In this document: positions 1-8,360 of the stretch, in pieces | Numbering within the stretch: the stretch's first letter is position 1 | Layout: each line of letters begins with the position of its first letter | Assembly: GCA_035561075.1 (NCBI GenBank) | Contig: DATMYF010000166.1 | Coordinates: 29,328 to 93,327 of the forward strand | Origin: JAMCRM01 sp035561075 | Lineage (GTDB): Bacteria; Acidobacteriota; Terriglobia; Bryobacterales; Bryobacteraceae | DNA length: 64,000 bases | Direction of reading: 5' to 3' | Program-made: the position numbers and the translations under genes | Notes under the pieces: model-generated | Told to the model about the DNA's origin: nothing | The model's input: the letters and a program-made list of their open reading frames with translations, nothing else | Database searches by the model: none

Positions 1-218
1 AGGTACGAAATCAAGACGTCGGCGCCTTCCTTGGCAAAGGCGATTGCGACGGCGCGGCCAATGCCGCTGTCACCGCCTGTAATGAGCGCCACTTTGCCGT
101 CCAGCTTGCCGCTGCCGCGGTGCTTCGCATCCTGCGAAACCGGCCGCGGAGTCATATCCGTCTCGCGGCCCGGGCGTCGGGGCTGTTCCTGCGGCGGCCT
201 GGTCTTCGTTTCGGGCAT
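1..218 (-). CDS. SDR family oxidoreductase (3' end outside window)
   Basis: Only the first 72 codons are present; the gene runs off the left edge. The start ATG at 218 is preceded by an AGGAG ribosome site at about 226-231. A charged, proline-rich leader of about 35 residues precedes the Rossmann start, which reads KVALITGGDSGIGRAVAIAF, the TGxxxGIG NADP-binding motif of classical short-chain dehydrogenases. This long leader is typical of the general-stress SDR group (B. subtilis YdaD/YhdF type). Substrate is unknown. It lies downstream of the glycosyltransferase genes, in the same direction, and other stress-type genes follow upstream. Fold assignment is firm; the specific role is inference. 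Confidence 0.85.
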   Translation of the reverse strand, partial: MPETKTRPPQEQPRRPGRETDMTPRPVSQDAKHRGSGKLDGKVALITGGDSGIGRAVAIAFAKEGADVLISY

Positions 219-286
219 ACAAATCTCTCCTATGCCTCGAAAAATGGCAACCATGCTGCCGTTGTGCCGCCGGATACCGCTGGCGG

Positions 287-1357
287 CTACCCCCGCCCGT
301 TGAGCGCCGCTTTCGCGTAGCCTTCGAGTTCCGCCACCCGGCGGGCCGCGGTGTGTCCCGCCAGCACGCGGCGGTGTGCCCGTTCCCCCATGGCAGCCAG
401 TTCTTCCGCCGGGATGTCCCGCAGGAACCGCAGTACTTCGTCCGGCGAACGCGCCACCAGAATCTCGCGGCCGATCTCGAAAAGGGATTCCAGACCCGCC
501 CAGTAGTCGCTCACGATCGGGGTCCCGCAGGCCGCCGCCTCGAACAGGCGCACGCTCGGCGAATGGCCGGCGGCGCGCATATCCGCGCGGGTGACATTCA
601 GGGTCAGCCGCTGGGCATTGTAAAACGCGCGGTGGCGGGCTGGCGGCAGGTGCTCCACATGCTCCACATTCGCGGGCCAGCGGAGCGCGGCCGGGTAAAG
701 CGGTCCCGCCACGATGAACCGGCCCTCGCGCCAGCGCCGGGCGGGCTCGAGTAGCAGGCACTCCAGGTGCCCCTGGCGGTCCTCGCTGTATGTCCCGATA
801 TAGCCGAGGTCCCACCGCGCCGGGCAGGGCTCCGGGAAGTACAGCTCCGGGTCCGCCGAGCAGTAGAGCACGCGCGCGCACGGCGAACCGTAGCGCCGCT
901 CGATCTGTTCCAGAATCGGTCCGCCGGTGAAGGAGAGGTATAAGCCGTAGCGGGGGATCAGATCGCGAGAGAGGTACTCCGCATCGCCGCGCTCAAGCTT
1001 GGCAAGCGTCACGGGCGTATCGATGTCGTAGAAGGCCGGCACGCCGCCCGCGGTCCGCACCACCCATTCCCCCACCGCCACGCCTTCGGGGACGTAGGAG
1101 CCCACCACCACCATATCGGCGTTCCGCACCTCGCCGGCATAGCGGTCTTTCAACTCGCCCAGGCTGCCGTAGAGTTCCGTGCGGCCGTAGGGCGGTTGCG
1201 GCATGTCCCGGTTCTCCGCGTACCACGGCTCGTCGCGCTCCAGGAACAGCACGTCGTGGCCGGCCCGGCTGAGTTCCCGTACCAGAGCGCGATAGGTTGT
1301 GGCATGGCCGTTGCCCCACGACGAGGTGATCGAGAGCCCCAGGAAGACGATCTTCAT
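287..1357 (-). CDS. CgeB-like glycosyltransferase (third of three)
   Basis: Predicted 356-residue cytoplasmic glycosyltransferase with a GT-B fold. The N-terminus has a glycine-rich hydrophobic strand and a WGNGHATTYRALVRELSRAG helix typical of CgeB/DUF3880-type enzymes. The C-terminal third carries the donor-site segment SVRLFEAAACGTPIVSD, matching the Glyco_trans_1_2 family (PF13524). It is the last of three tandem paralogs; its ATG overlaps the stop of the upstream paralog by 4 nt (1354-1357), so the three are almost surely co-translated. B. subtilis CgeB and related enzymes modify surface or spore polysaccharide; donor and acceptor here cannot be read from sequence. A weak hairpin overlaps the stop codon at 266-287. 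Confidence 0.85.
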   Translation of the reverse strand: MKIVFLGLSITSSWGNGHATTYRALVRELSRAGHDVLFLERDEPWYAENRDMPQPPYGRTELYGSLGELKDRYAGEVRNADMVVVGSYVPEGVAVGEWVVRTAGGVPAFYDIDTPVTLAKLERGDAEYLSRDLIPRYGLYLSFTGGPILEQIERRYGSPCARVLYCSADPELYFPEPCPARWDLGYIGTYSEDRQGHLECLLLEPARRWREGRFIVAGPLYPAALRWPANVEHVEHLPPARHRAFYNAQRLTLNVTRADMRAAGHSPSVRLFEAAACGTPIVSDYWAGLESLFEIGREILVARSPDEVLRFLRDIPAEELAAMGERAHRRVLAGHTAARRVAELEGYAKAALNGRG

Positions 1358-2463
1358 AACAGCGTGCCCGCGGTACCCGTCCGTGCGCGCCCAGCGCCCA
1401 ACAGCTTCTCAACCTGCTCGGCCCGATGAGCATAGGTGTGTTCGGCGAGGATACGGCGGCGGCCGCGCCGCCCGATGGTGCGGCCCTGAGACTCCGTCAG
1501 GCGCGCCGCATGCTGCGCCACCTCCTGCCCGTCGCGTGCCACCAGCACTTCGGAATCCGGCTCCAGGAAGAGGCCGATGCCCTCCCATGCGTCGGTGATG
1601 ATGCAAGCGCCCGCGCCGGCGGCCTCGAAGACGCGCGTCGCCGGAGAGAAACCGTAGCGCGCCATGCTCTCCCGCGAAACATTCAGCACCGCGCGCGTGC
1701 TGGCGTTGAAGGCATTATGGTCGCGGGTGTAGACATGCCCCACCCGCGCCACGTTGGCCGGCACCGGCTTGTCGTCCCATCCCGCGCCGCCCAGCACGAA
1801 GCGGCGGCCGTCGAGCGCCGCGGCCCGCAAAAAGAACTCCTCTACCCGCGCCTCGCGGTCCGGCAAGCGATTCCCGAGGAACCCGACTATCCCTTCAAAA
1901 CGGACATCGGGCGGCACCGGGAAGTGGGTATCCGGATCGAGCGCATTGTAGATGGGGACGCAGTCGCGCGCGCCCAGTTCCTTATACGCGCAGGCCACCG
2001 GATCGCCGCCGCCATAGGTGAAAACCGTGTCGTAGCAGGGGATCAGCTCCAGAAACGGATCCGCGGGGTCGCGGTGCACGCGATCGAGCGTGGCGGGCGC
2101 GTCCACATCCCAGAAGACGACCGCGGTATCCGGCCCCTTCAGGTCCAGGACGGCGCGCTCCAGCAGGCGGTCGAACACCCCCACTCCGCTGGCCTTCACC
2201 ACCACGTCGGCGCCGCGTGCCTCTTCGAGCATGCGGTAGACATGCTCGTCGCCATCCGCGGAGTAAACCACCACACGCGCCCAGGGCGGATCTTCGATAT
2301 CCCGATGCTGCTGGCGCTGGTACGCATCGGGCTCATAGAAGGTGATGCGATGCCCCCGCCCGGCCAGCGCGCGCACGATCCCCCGGTAGTAAGTCGCGGC
2401 GCCGTTCCAGTACGCCGAAACCAGGCTCGATCCGAAGAAGGCAATGTTGAGCGGCTCAGGCAT
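1354..2463 (-). CDS. CgeB-like glycosyltransferase (second of three)
   Basis: 369-residue GT-B glycosyltransferase, paralog of its two neighbours. The N-terminal core has the FFGSSLVSAYWNGAATYYRG segment and the C-terminal domain carries ATRVFEAAGAGACIITDAWE, the PF13524 donor-binding region (here GAGAC replaces the usual ACGxP). The reading frame is open further upstream, but ATG 2463 was chosen because homology begins there and it overlaps the upstream gene by only 8 nt. No signal peptide or membrane segment is seen, so it acts in the cytoplasm. Acceptor unknown; co-transcription with the flanking paralogs suggests consecutive sugar transfers to one glycan. Confidence 0.83.
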   Translation of the reverse strand: MPEPLNIAFFGSSLVSAYWNGAATYYRGIVRALAGRGHRITFYEPDAYQRQQHRDIEDPPWARVVVYSADGDEHVYRMLEEARGADVVVKASGVGVFDRLLERAVLDLKGPDTAVVFWDVDAPATLDRVHRDPADPFLELIPCYDTVFTYGGGDPVACAYKELGARDCVPIYNALDPDTHFPVPPDVRFEGIVGFLGNRLPDREARVEEFFLRAAALDGRRFVLGGAGWDDKPVPANVARVGHVYTRDHNAFNASTRAVLNVSRESMARYGFSPATRVFEAAGAGACIITDAWEGIGLFLEPDSEVLVARDGQEVAQHAARLTESQGRTIGRRGRRRILAEHTYAHRAEQVEKLLGAGRARTGTAGTLL

Positions 2464-3577
2464 TGACGTCGATCGCCGCCTCCGCGCTGATTCCCAGTTC
2501 GTGGCAGATGCCGAGCAATTCATCGGCGCGATGCGCGCAGGTGTGGCGCGCCAGAATGGTCTGGCGGCCGTGGAGGGCCAGTTCCCGCGCCATGCCGCGA
2601 TCCTCCATCAGGGCGCTGAGGTGGCGCTTCATTTCACGGCCATTGGCCGCCACCAGGTAATCCTTCCCCTGCTCGAACAGCCCCTCGGTATCGTCCCAGG
2701 GTGCGGATACCAGTGGGATCCCGCAGGCCAGCGCCTCGAACATCCGGATGGTCGGGATGCCGCTCAGCGCTTCCGCATAGGGCCGGCGCGGCACGTGCAC
2801 GGTGGCGCGGAAGCGCGCGAAGACGCCCGGCGCTTCGTAGTTGGGGAGCCACCCTCGGTACTCGATGCCGGCGTCCGCCAGCGCCTTGCGGGCATCCTCG
2901 GGATAGCGCACCCCGTGGACCCGCGCCCGCAGCCGCAATTCCTTCACCGGGCGCAGCAGGAATTCGTCGAGCTCGGCGGCGCGCTCGCCGTCGCCCCAGT
3001 TCCCGATCCACACCACGTCGCCCTCGCAGTCGAGATACGGGATGTGGTGGAAGATGCGGGTATCAGCGGCCTCATGCCACGCCCACGCGCGCTTCGCCCA
3101 GCCCCGATCCAGGTACAGGTCGCGCAGCACGGAGCCGAAGGCCAGCACGCCGTCGTAATGGCGCAGGTCATAGGCGGCCATGGCGCACTCGTCCGTGACG
3201 GCGCGGTGATGCGTGTCGTGGAACAAGAGCGCGTAGCCGCCCCGGCGGGCGCGGTGGACGCCCAGCCGCCGCACCAGCTCGTGGTCGTTCCATTCATGCA
3301 CCAGCACCAGATCCGCGCCTTCGAGTGCGCGTTCGAGGTCCAGTGTATTCGGGTTGTAGCGCGTGCTGGAGAGCTCCGGATACACTTCCCGGAAGCGCCG
3401 CAGCGGCTCCTCCCCGTGGTCGGCCATGAGGTTTCGGATGCTCCAGCCGTCGAGCGGCTCGTAAACATCCACCTCATGCCCGCGCAGGGTCAACTCCGTG
3501 GCCACACCCCGCAGAAAATGGGCATTGCCATGGTTCCAGTCCGACAGCAGGGAATGGCAGAACACGACGACGCGCAT
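2456..3577 (-). CDS. CgeB-like glycosyltransferase (first of three)
   Basis: 373-residue GT-B enzyme. It starts with a beta strand and the WNHGNAHFLRGVATELTLRG helix, and its C-terminal part has PTIRMFEALACGIPLVSAPW, the best-conserved PF13524 motif of the three paralogs. The middle region reports HEWNDHELVRRLG and LFHDTHHRA, histidine-rich loops expected near the acceptor or nucleotide site. It begins 2 nt after the stop of the upstream SDR gene, so it belongs to the same transcript. Likely acts on a surface polysaccharide or glycolipid, but nothing in the neighbourhood names the substrate. Confidence 0.85.
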   Translation of the reverse strand: MRVVVFCHSLLSDWNHGNAHFLRGVATELTLRGHEVDVYEPLDGWSIRNLMADHGEEPLRRFREVYPELSSTRYNPNTLDLERALEGADLVLVHEWNDHELVRRLGVHRARRGGYALLFHDTHHRAVTDECAMAAYDLRHYDGVLAFGSVLRDLYLDRGWAKRAWAWHEAADTRIFHHIPYLDCEGDVVWIGNWGDGERAAELDEFLLRPVKELRLRARVHGVRYPEDARKALADAGIEYRGWLPNYEAPGVFARFRATVHVPRRPYAEALSGIPTIRMFEALACGIPLVSAPWDDTEGLFEQGKDYLVAANGREMKRHLSALMEDRGMARELALHGRQTILARHTCAHRADELLGICHELGISAEAAIDVNA

Positions 3578-3579
3578 GA

Positions 3580-4623
3580 TTACCGTCCTCCGGCCATCTG
3601 CGGCTGCAGGAACTCTTTGGCAGCCGAGCGGCCCAACACCGTAAGTGCGCTCAATATCCTTGCCTGGTTCACCGACGATTCCGATCCGGGCCGCTTCTCG
3701 CTTCCCCCTCGTGCCCGCGGCAGGAAATACCGGTCCACCAAAGCGAGGATATCGCTGGTTGCGCCCGGGAACAACCCATGGAAGGCCGCCAGCAGGTTGG
3801 CTTGGGTCGAGAGAACACGCTCCGCCTCGCCGCGACGCGTCGCCATCACGATCTGTCGCGCCGCCCGGCGTGCACTCATGGTGATGCCCGGGGTGGCCGC
3901 GCCGATGCCGAACCAGGCCGAATCGGCGTCGGAGGAGAACATCGCGTTCAGGTAGGAACCCGTGCGCATCAGGCCCGGCGCGATCGTCGTCACCTTGATG
4001 CCGCGCGGCCGTAACTCCGACCGCAGGCCTTCGGAGAATCCCACTGTGGCAAATTTGGCGCAGTTGTACGGCAGCAGGTGCGGCACGCTGACCTTGCCGC
4101 CGATCGAAGTGATGTTCACAATCCGGCCGCTCTGCCTTGCCCTCATCTGAGGCAGCACCCGCACGGTGGCGTGGACGGTGCCCCAGAACATCACGTTCAT
4201 GGCGGCATGAAAATCCTCAACCGTCATACTCTCCAGCGGACCCACTTGTATAATGCCGGCATTGTTCACCAGGATGTCGATGCGGCCGTAGTGGGCCATC
4301 ACGCTGTCGATCATGCGGTCCACCTGGCCGGGGTCCGCCACATCGCAAACCACCGTAAAGACGCGCGCGCCGCGGCCTTCGAGATCGCGGCGCGCGCGTT
4401 CCAGTTCGGCTTCGTCCCGCGCGCAGATGGCGATCGGGCACCCCTCGTCTGCGAAGGCTCGCGCCATCGCCAGGCCTAGACCACGGGAACCGCCGGTGAT
4501 CAGCACTATCTGTCCGGCAATATCCTCCGCGCTCCACCTCCGATACAGCTCACGCGCAGCCACCCCGGCGACAATGCCGGCGGCTACCAGCGCGACCTTC
4601 TCTTTATTCCCGACGGTGCCCAT
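3580..4623 (-). CDS. SDR family NAD(P)-dependent oxidoreductase
   Basis: 347-residue classical short-chain dehydrogenase. Visible elements: TGGSRGLG cofactor loop at residues 43-50, NNAG at 120-123, catalytic Ser173, Tyr186 and Lys190 (YNCAK). An N-terminal hydrophobic stretch (VALVAAGIVAGVAA, about residues 10-23) may anchor it to the membrane. The roughly 80-residue C-terminal extension beyond the SDR core is longer than the family norm. Strong ribosome site (AGGAGGGG) lies just upstream. It follows a small charged protein gene and precedes the glycosyltransferases by 2 nt. Substrate unknown. Confidence 0.9.
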   Translation of the reverse strand: MGTVGNKEKVALVAAGIVAGVAARELYRRWSAEDIAGQIVLITGGSRGLGLAMARAFADEGCPIAICARDEAELERARRDLEGRGARVFTVVCDVADPGQVDRMIDSVMAHYGRIDILVNNAGIIQVGPLESMTVEDFHAAMNVMFWGTVHATVRVLPQMRARQSGRIVNITSIGGKVSVPHLLPYNCAKFATVGFSEGLRSELRPRGIKVTTIAPGLMRTGSYLNAMFSSDADSAWFGIGAATPGITMSARRAARQIVMATRRGEAERVLSTQANLLAAFHGLFPGATSDILALVDRYFLPRARGGSEKRPGSESSVNQARILSALTVLGRSAAKEFLQPQMAGGR

Positions 4624-4639
4624 ATCCCCTCCTGCGCGT

Positions 4640-4780
4640 CTACTTGTTTTGCTTCGCCTTATCGGCCTCTTCGTGAATCCGGAGGGATTCCTCCACGGTT
4701 TCCAACTCGCCCTCCGCCAGGTCGTCCTGGTGTTCGCCCGTCTTTTTCGGGGCTTCCTTTTTCTTGGTCTCCTCGGCCAT
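4640..4780 (-). CDS. Small highly charged protein, 46 residues
   Basis: A short open frame too small for most gene callers. It starts at ATG 4780, has a very strong ribosome site (AGGAGGGGATAT, 4781-4792) and ends at TAG 4640. The product is acidic and lysine-rich (begins MAEETKKKEAPKKTGEHQDD), with no hydrophobic segment, and predicted mostly helical or disordered. It sits between the alcohol dehydrogenase gene (stop 4789, 8 nt upstream) and the SDR gene (start 4623), in the same direction, so it is part of the stress-type operon. Function is not recognised; composition resembles small hydrophilic stress proteins, which is only an impression. Confidence 0.7.
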   Translation of the reverse strand: MAEETKKKEAPKKTGEHQDDLAEGELETVEESLRIHEEADKAKQNK

Positions 4781-4788
4781 ATCCCCTC

Positions 4789-5961
4789 CTAGTTCGGTTT
4801 GAGCACCACCTTCATGCACTCGTCTTTGGCGTCCCGAAACGTCTTATACATCTTGGGAGCGTCGTCAAGCGCAGCACGATGTGTGATGACGAAGCTCGGG
4901 TCGATCTCGCCATTGCGCACGCGGTCCAGCAGCGGCCTCATGTAGCGCTGCATGTGGGTCTGCCCCATCTTGAAGGTGAGGCCCTTGTTGAATGCTGCTC
5001 CGATGGGGAACTTGTCGATGAAGCCGCCGTAAACCCCGGGTATCGAGACGGTCCCGCCCTTGCGGCACGCCTGGATGCACTGCCGCAAAACGTGCGGCCG
5101 GTCGGTCTCGAGCATCAGCGCCTGTTTGGCGCGGTCGTACATCGCGGGCAGGCCGGCCGTGCTGTGGGCCTCCATCCCGACTGCGTCGATGCAGGCGTCC
5201 GGCCCTTGCCCGCCGGTCATCTGCTTGAGTGTATCGACGACATTGAGGTCGCTGATATCCAACGCCTCCGCGCCGCCCTCTTTGGCCATGCGCAGCCGCG
5301 CCGGAATGCGGTCCAGCGCAATCACCCGCTCGGCGCCCAGCAGAAACGCGCTACGGATGGCGAACTGCGCCACAGGGCCGCAGCCGAACACCGCAATCGT
5401 GTCGCCGGACCGGATTCCGCAGTTCTCCGCGGCCATGTAGCCCGTGGGGAAGATGTCGGAAAGGAACAGCACCTGCTCGTCGCGCAAGCCGTCCTCGATC
5501 TTGAGCGGCCCCACGTCGGCGAAGGGCACACGCACAAATTGCGCCTGCCCGCCCGCATATCCCCCGAACAGATGCGAGTAGCCGAATAGGGCCGACGGCG
5601 TCTGCCCGTAGATTGTCTCGGCCCAGGAGGCGTTGGGGTTCGAGTTATCGCACAGCGACCACATGTCGCGCTTGCAGAAGAAGCAGTTGCCGCACGAGAT
5701 GGTGAACGGCACCACCACCCGGTCCCCCATCTTCAGGTTCTTCACCTCGCGTCCGACCTCCACCACTTCCCCCATGAACTCGTGGCCGAGAATGTCGCCC
5801 TTCTTCATGGTGGGGATGAAGCCGTCATACAGATGCAGGTCGGACCCGCAGATGGCCGACAGCGTGATCTTCACGACGGCATCGTGGGGGTTGATAACCT
5901 TCGGTTCAGGGACGTTATCGATGCGCACGTCCTCGGTTCCATACCAGCACAGTGCTTTCAC
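4789..5961 (-). CDS. Zinc-dependent alcohol dehydrogenase
   Basis: 390-residue medium-chain dehydrogenase of the glutathione-independent formaldehyde-dehydrogenase-like group. Catalytic zinc ligands are Cys38, His60 and Glu61 (GHE), structural zinc ligands Cys90, Cys93, Cys96 and Cys104, and the NAD-binding turn is GCGPVAQ. GTG 5961 is chosen over longer in-frame ATGs because an AAAGGAGG ribosome site lies 6 nt before it and family homology begins at KALCWYG; the longer form would overlap the upstream SRPBCC gene. The 19-nt gap to that gene suggests an operon. Probable role: oxidation of an aldehyde or alcohol in stress or detoxification. Confidence 0.92.
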   Translation of the reverse strand: MKALCWYGTEDVRIDNVPEPKVINPHDAVVKITLSAICGSDLHLYDGFIPTMKKGDILGHEFMGEVVEVGREVKNLKMGDRVVVPFTISCGNCFFCKRDMWSLCDNSNPNASWAETIYGQTPSALFGYSHLFGGYAGGQAQFVRVPFADVGPLKIEDGLRDEQVLFLSDIFPTGYMAAENCGIRSGDTIAVFGCGPVAQFAIRSAFLLGAERVIALDRIPARLRMAKEGGAEALDISDLNVVDTLKQMTGGQGPDACIDAVGMEAHSTAGLPAMYDRAKQALMLETDRPHVLRQCIQACRKGGTVSIPGVYGGFIDKFPIGAAFNKGLTFKMGQTHMQRYMRPLLDRVRNGEIDPSFVITHRAALDDAPKMYKTFRDAKDECMKVVLKPN

Positions 5962-5980
5962 GCGAAACCTCCTTTGTCCT

Positions 5981-6823
5981 TCAGCCTCTCCATGCGGGCG
6001 AATCGCTGGCGGGGAAGGATTCCTCGCTGGCCGCCCCCACCGAGTCGGTCTCCCGGCTGTAGATCGAATGATCGCCGGTTTTGGCAGCACGGGAGCGCCC
6101 CGCCCCGGCTGGTTGCCCTTCCGTGGTCGCGATCTCGCCAGTCTCCATCATCTGCTTGAAGCGGTGCAGGTCGTCCTGAATCTGCTGCCCCGGCTCTTCC
6201 CCCCACATCTTGGCCACCAGCGCGCCCAGAGTGCCTGCGGGCGGGTTGTACTGCAACTCCACGGTCACCGCGGTGCCGCGCCCGCCGGTGGCATCCTTGA
6301 ACCACACCGAGCCGGCGTTCCGCACGCCGGCCCCAGGCAGCGAGCGCCACGCAATCATCTCGTTCTCACTCTCGTTGTAGATCTCGGCGTCCCACTCCAC
6401 GGTCCTGCCGGCGGGCGCCCTGGTTACCCAATGGGAGCGTTTGTCGTCCAGAATCGTGACCGATTCGAGGTGCTTCATGAAGCTCGGCAGATTGCTCACA
6501 TCGCGCCAGTAGCGGTAGACCTCGTGCCTCGGCCGGTCCACCGTTATGGCCTTATCCACCCGGATGCCGAGATCATACGGCACGCTGGTGGTTGCCGCTC
6601 CCTGGCCGAGTGGCGCCGTGCGCACCCCCAACGCTTTGTAGAGATGGGAATGCCCGGTTGCCCCGCGGCGGACCAGGTCGCCTCCGATCAGCGCCATCGC
6701 GATTCCTGCCGCCGAGCGCCTCCGGATGCCCCATGTCGCCAGCGCGGCGCCCCCGAACACCGAAATCACGCGCTCCGCGGGCGCCAGGTTCACCGCATGT
6801 TTCTTGTGCGAAATCCATTGCAT
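5981..6823 (-). CDS. SRPBCC/cyclase-like protein with N-terminal membrane domain
   Basis: 280 residues. Residues about 12-60 form a DUF2892-like pair of hydrophobic segments (VISVFGGAALATWGI and AAGIAMALIGGDLVRRG). Residues about 88-230 match the polyketide-cyclase/SRPBCC family (HEVYRYWRDVSNLPSFMKHL, then a ligand-cavity strand series). The C-terminal 50 residues are low-complexity and polar. Such COG5637-type proteins commonly sit beside zinc alcohol dehydrogenases and DUF1003 genes in soil bacteria; ligand unknown. A good ribosome site (AAAGGAG) precedes the ATG. Confidence 0.82.
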   Translation of the reverse strand: MQWISHKKHAVNLAPAERVISVFGGAALATWGIRRRSAAGIAMALIGGDLVRRGATGHSHLYKALGVRTAPLGQGAATTSVPYDLGIRVDKAITVDRPRHEVYRYWRDVSNLPSFMKHLESVTILDDKRSHWVTRAPAGRTVEWDAEIYNESENEMIAWRSLPGAGVRNAGSVWFKDATGGRGTAVTVELQYNPPAGTLGALVAKMWGEEPGQQIQDDLHRFKQMMETGEIATTEGQPAGAGRSRAAKTGDHSIYSRETDSVGAASEESFPASDSPAWRG

Positions 6824-6913
6824 GCAGAACTCCTTTTATTGCTGTGTGATTTTTCACTGAACAAGCTGCAAGGGCATGCGACCCGAGAAATTCTTCTCAG
6901 CCGGGCGGGTACT

Positions 6914-7447
6914 TTATTCCCCGGGCAACTTCTCCCGCAACTCGCTCGCCAGCGCCTCAATAGGCGTCTCCTCGCTTAGCTCTTCGATTTCTTCACCCGA
7001 GAGCCGCACTCCCAGCCGGGTGGCAATCCGTTGTAGCATTTGCAGGACCAAGGTCATCTCGCGTTCCGCGAGCATGTTGATCTGCAAGTCAAGGTTGGCG
7101 CGCTGGTCGGCGCGTTTGCTCATGCGGTTCTGTTTCATGAGCACGAAGGTGGAGAGAAAGATCGCTTCCAGCGACACCGTCATCGCCAACAACATGAATG
7201 GATAGGGATCGAAAGCAGGAATCCAGGGAATCCATTTGAGGTTGATCACGATCCACAGTCCGAAGATCAGCACCTGAAGGATGACGAAGCGCAGGTCTCC
7301 GGCAAAACCTGCGATGAGGTCGGTCACGCGATCGCTCAGGGTGCGCCGGTCGATGAACTCCTGCTCCAGGCGCGCCATCATCTCGATATTGTTCCGGACG
7401 GCTTTCGCGATGACCTCCGGCCGGTCGTTCAGGTTTCCACTTTCCAT
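6914..7447 (-). CDS. DUF1003 membrane protein
   Basis: 177 residues with two membrane segments (about 52-70, LRFVILQVLIFGLWIVINL, and about 83-104) separated by the conserved WIPAFDPYPFMLL turn that defines DUF1003. The N-terminal RRTLSDRVTDLIAGFAGDLR and the C-terminal NRMSKRADQRANLDLQINML helices are also characteristic. The C-terminal tail is acidic. Biochemical role is unknown for the family. It begins 3 nt after the stop of the YihY-type gene, so the two are co-transcribed. The 90-nt space downstream holds a small interrupted hairpin but no clear terminator. Confidence 0.9.
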   Translation of the reverse strand: MESGNLNDRPEVIAKAVRNNIEMMARLEQEFIDRRTLSDRVTDLIAGFAGDLRFVILQVLIFGLWIVINLKWIPWIPAFDPYPFMLLAMTVSLEAIFLSTFVLMKQNRMSKRADQRANLDLQINMLAEREMTLVLQMLQRIATRLGVRLSGEEIEELSEETPIEALASELREKLPGE

Positions 7448-7450
7448 GGT

Positions 7451-8359
7451 TTACGCAGCGCGTGGCCTTCCGGCCCGCCCTTTCAGCCTTGGGGCTCGCG
7501 ATCCGTAGCGCTCGGCATACAGCCGGGTGAACACCGCACCCAGGAAGAAGACCTGTGCCGAATAGTACACCCACATTAGAAGCACGACCACTGAGCCCGC
7601 CGCCCCGTAAGCCGACCCGATGCTCGCCTTCCCCAGGTAAAGCCCGATGGCCAGTTTCCCCGCCGAGAAGAGCAGCGCCGTGACGAACGCGCCCGTCATC
7701 ACGTCCTGCCATGCAATCGTCACGTCCGGCACTACCTTGTACAGCAGCGCGAACAGCCCCGTGATGGCGGCCAGGGAAATCGCCGTGTTCACTAATTGCA
7801 ACACCGGCTCGGGCACCGGCAACATCCCGCCCATCAGCGTTCCGGCCGCCGAAAGGATCGCATTCACTACCAGTGAAACCAGCAGCAGGAAACCGATCGC
7901 CATCACCATCGCGAACGAAAAGAAGCGGTTCTTGAGGATGGAGACCAGCCCGACTGTGGCCGGCGCCTGTACGCCCCAGACCATGTTGAGCGAGCTCCGG
8001 AGCTCGGCGAATACGGCCGAAGCACCAAACAGCAGCACCAGCAGCCCAATAGCCGTAGCCAGCACACCCGCGGCCGGGCGGTTCGCGTTCTTCAGCATGG
8101 TCTGGATCACTTCCGCGCCCTGCTGTCCAATCAGGTCGCGAATCTGCCAGACGATCTGGCCTTCCGCCGCTTCCCTCCCGAAAACCAGCCCGGCGATCCC
8201 GACCACCACCACCAGCAGGGGCGCCATAGAGAAGACCGAATAGAATGCCAGCGACGCACCCAGCCTCTGGGCATTTGCGTTGAACCATTGCCAGACCGTG
8301 TCCCGAAGCAGTGCTCCCAGGGCACTGATGTCCATGGGGGCAGCGGCGGGCTCGGCCAT
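7451..8359 (-). CDS. YihY/virulence factor BrkB family membrane protein
   Basis: 302-residue integral membrane protein with about six hydrophobic segments. The family hallmark LGASLAFYSVFSMAPLLVVV is at the N-terminus and the GSAYGAAGSVVVLLMWVYYS segment near the C-terminus. The family was once named ribonuclease BN, which is a historical misnomer; its transport or envelope function is not established. It starts 1 nt before the stop of the DJ-1/PfpI gene region (stop 8361) and is followed after 3 nt by the DUF1003 gene. Confidence 0.92.
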   Translation of the reverse strand: MAEPAAAPMDISALGALLRDTVWQWFNANAQRLGASLAFYSVFSMAPLLVVVVGIAGLVFGREAAEGQIVWQIRDLIGQQGAEVIQTMLKNANRPAAGVLATAIGLLVLLFGASAVFAELRSSLNMVWGVQAPATVGLVSILKNRFFSFAMVMAIGFLLLVSLVVNAILSAAGTLMGGMLPVPEPVLQLVNTAISLAAITGLFALLYKVVPDVTIAWQDVMTGAFVTALLFSAGKLAIGLYLGKASIGSAYGAAGSVVVLLMWVYYSAQVFFLGAVFTRLYAERYGSRAPRLKGRAGRPRAA

Positions 8360-8360
8360 G

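Noticed and set aside
266..287. Hairpin GCCGCC/GGCGGC at the end of the glycosyltransferase operon
   Set aside because: Six bp, overlaps the stop codon and has no U-tract; too weak to call a terminator.
650..670. Short tandem repeat TGCTCCACA inside the third glycosyltransferase gene
   Set aside because: Two copies only, in frame, encoding EHVEHL; no sign of a variable repeat.
2444..3955. 503-codon open frame on the plus strand
   Set aside because: Antisense shadow of the glycosyltransferase and SDR genes; no ribosome site and no recognisable domain.
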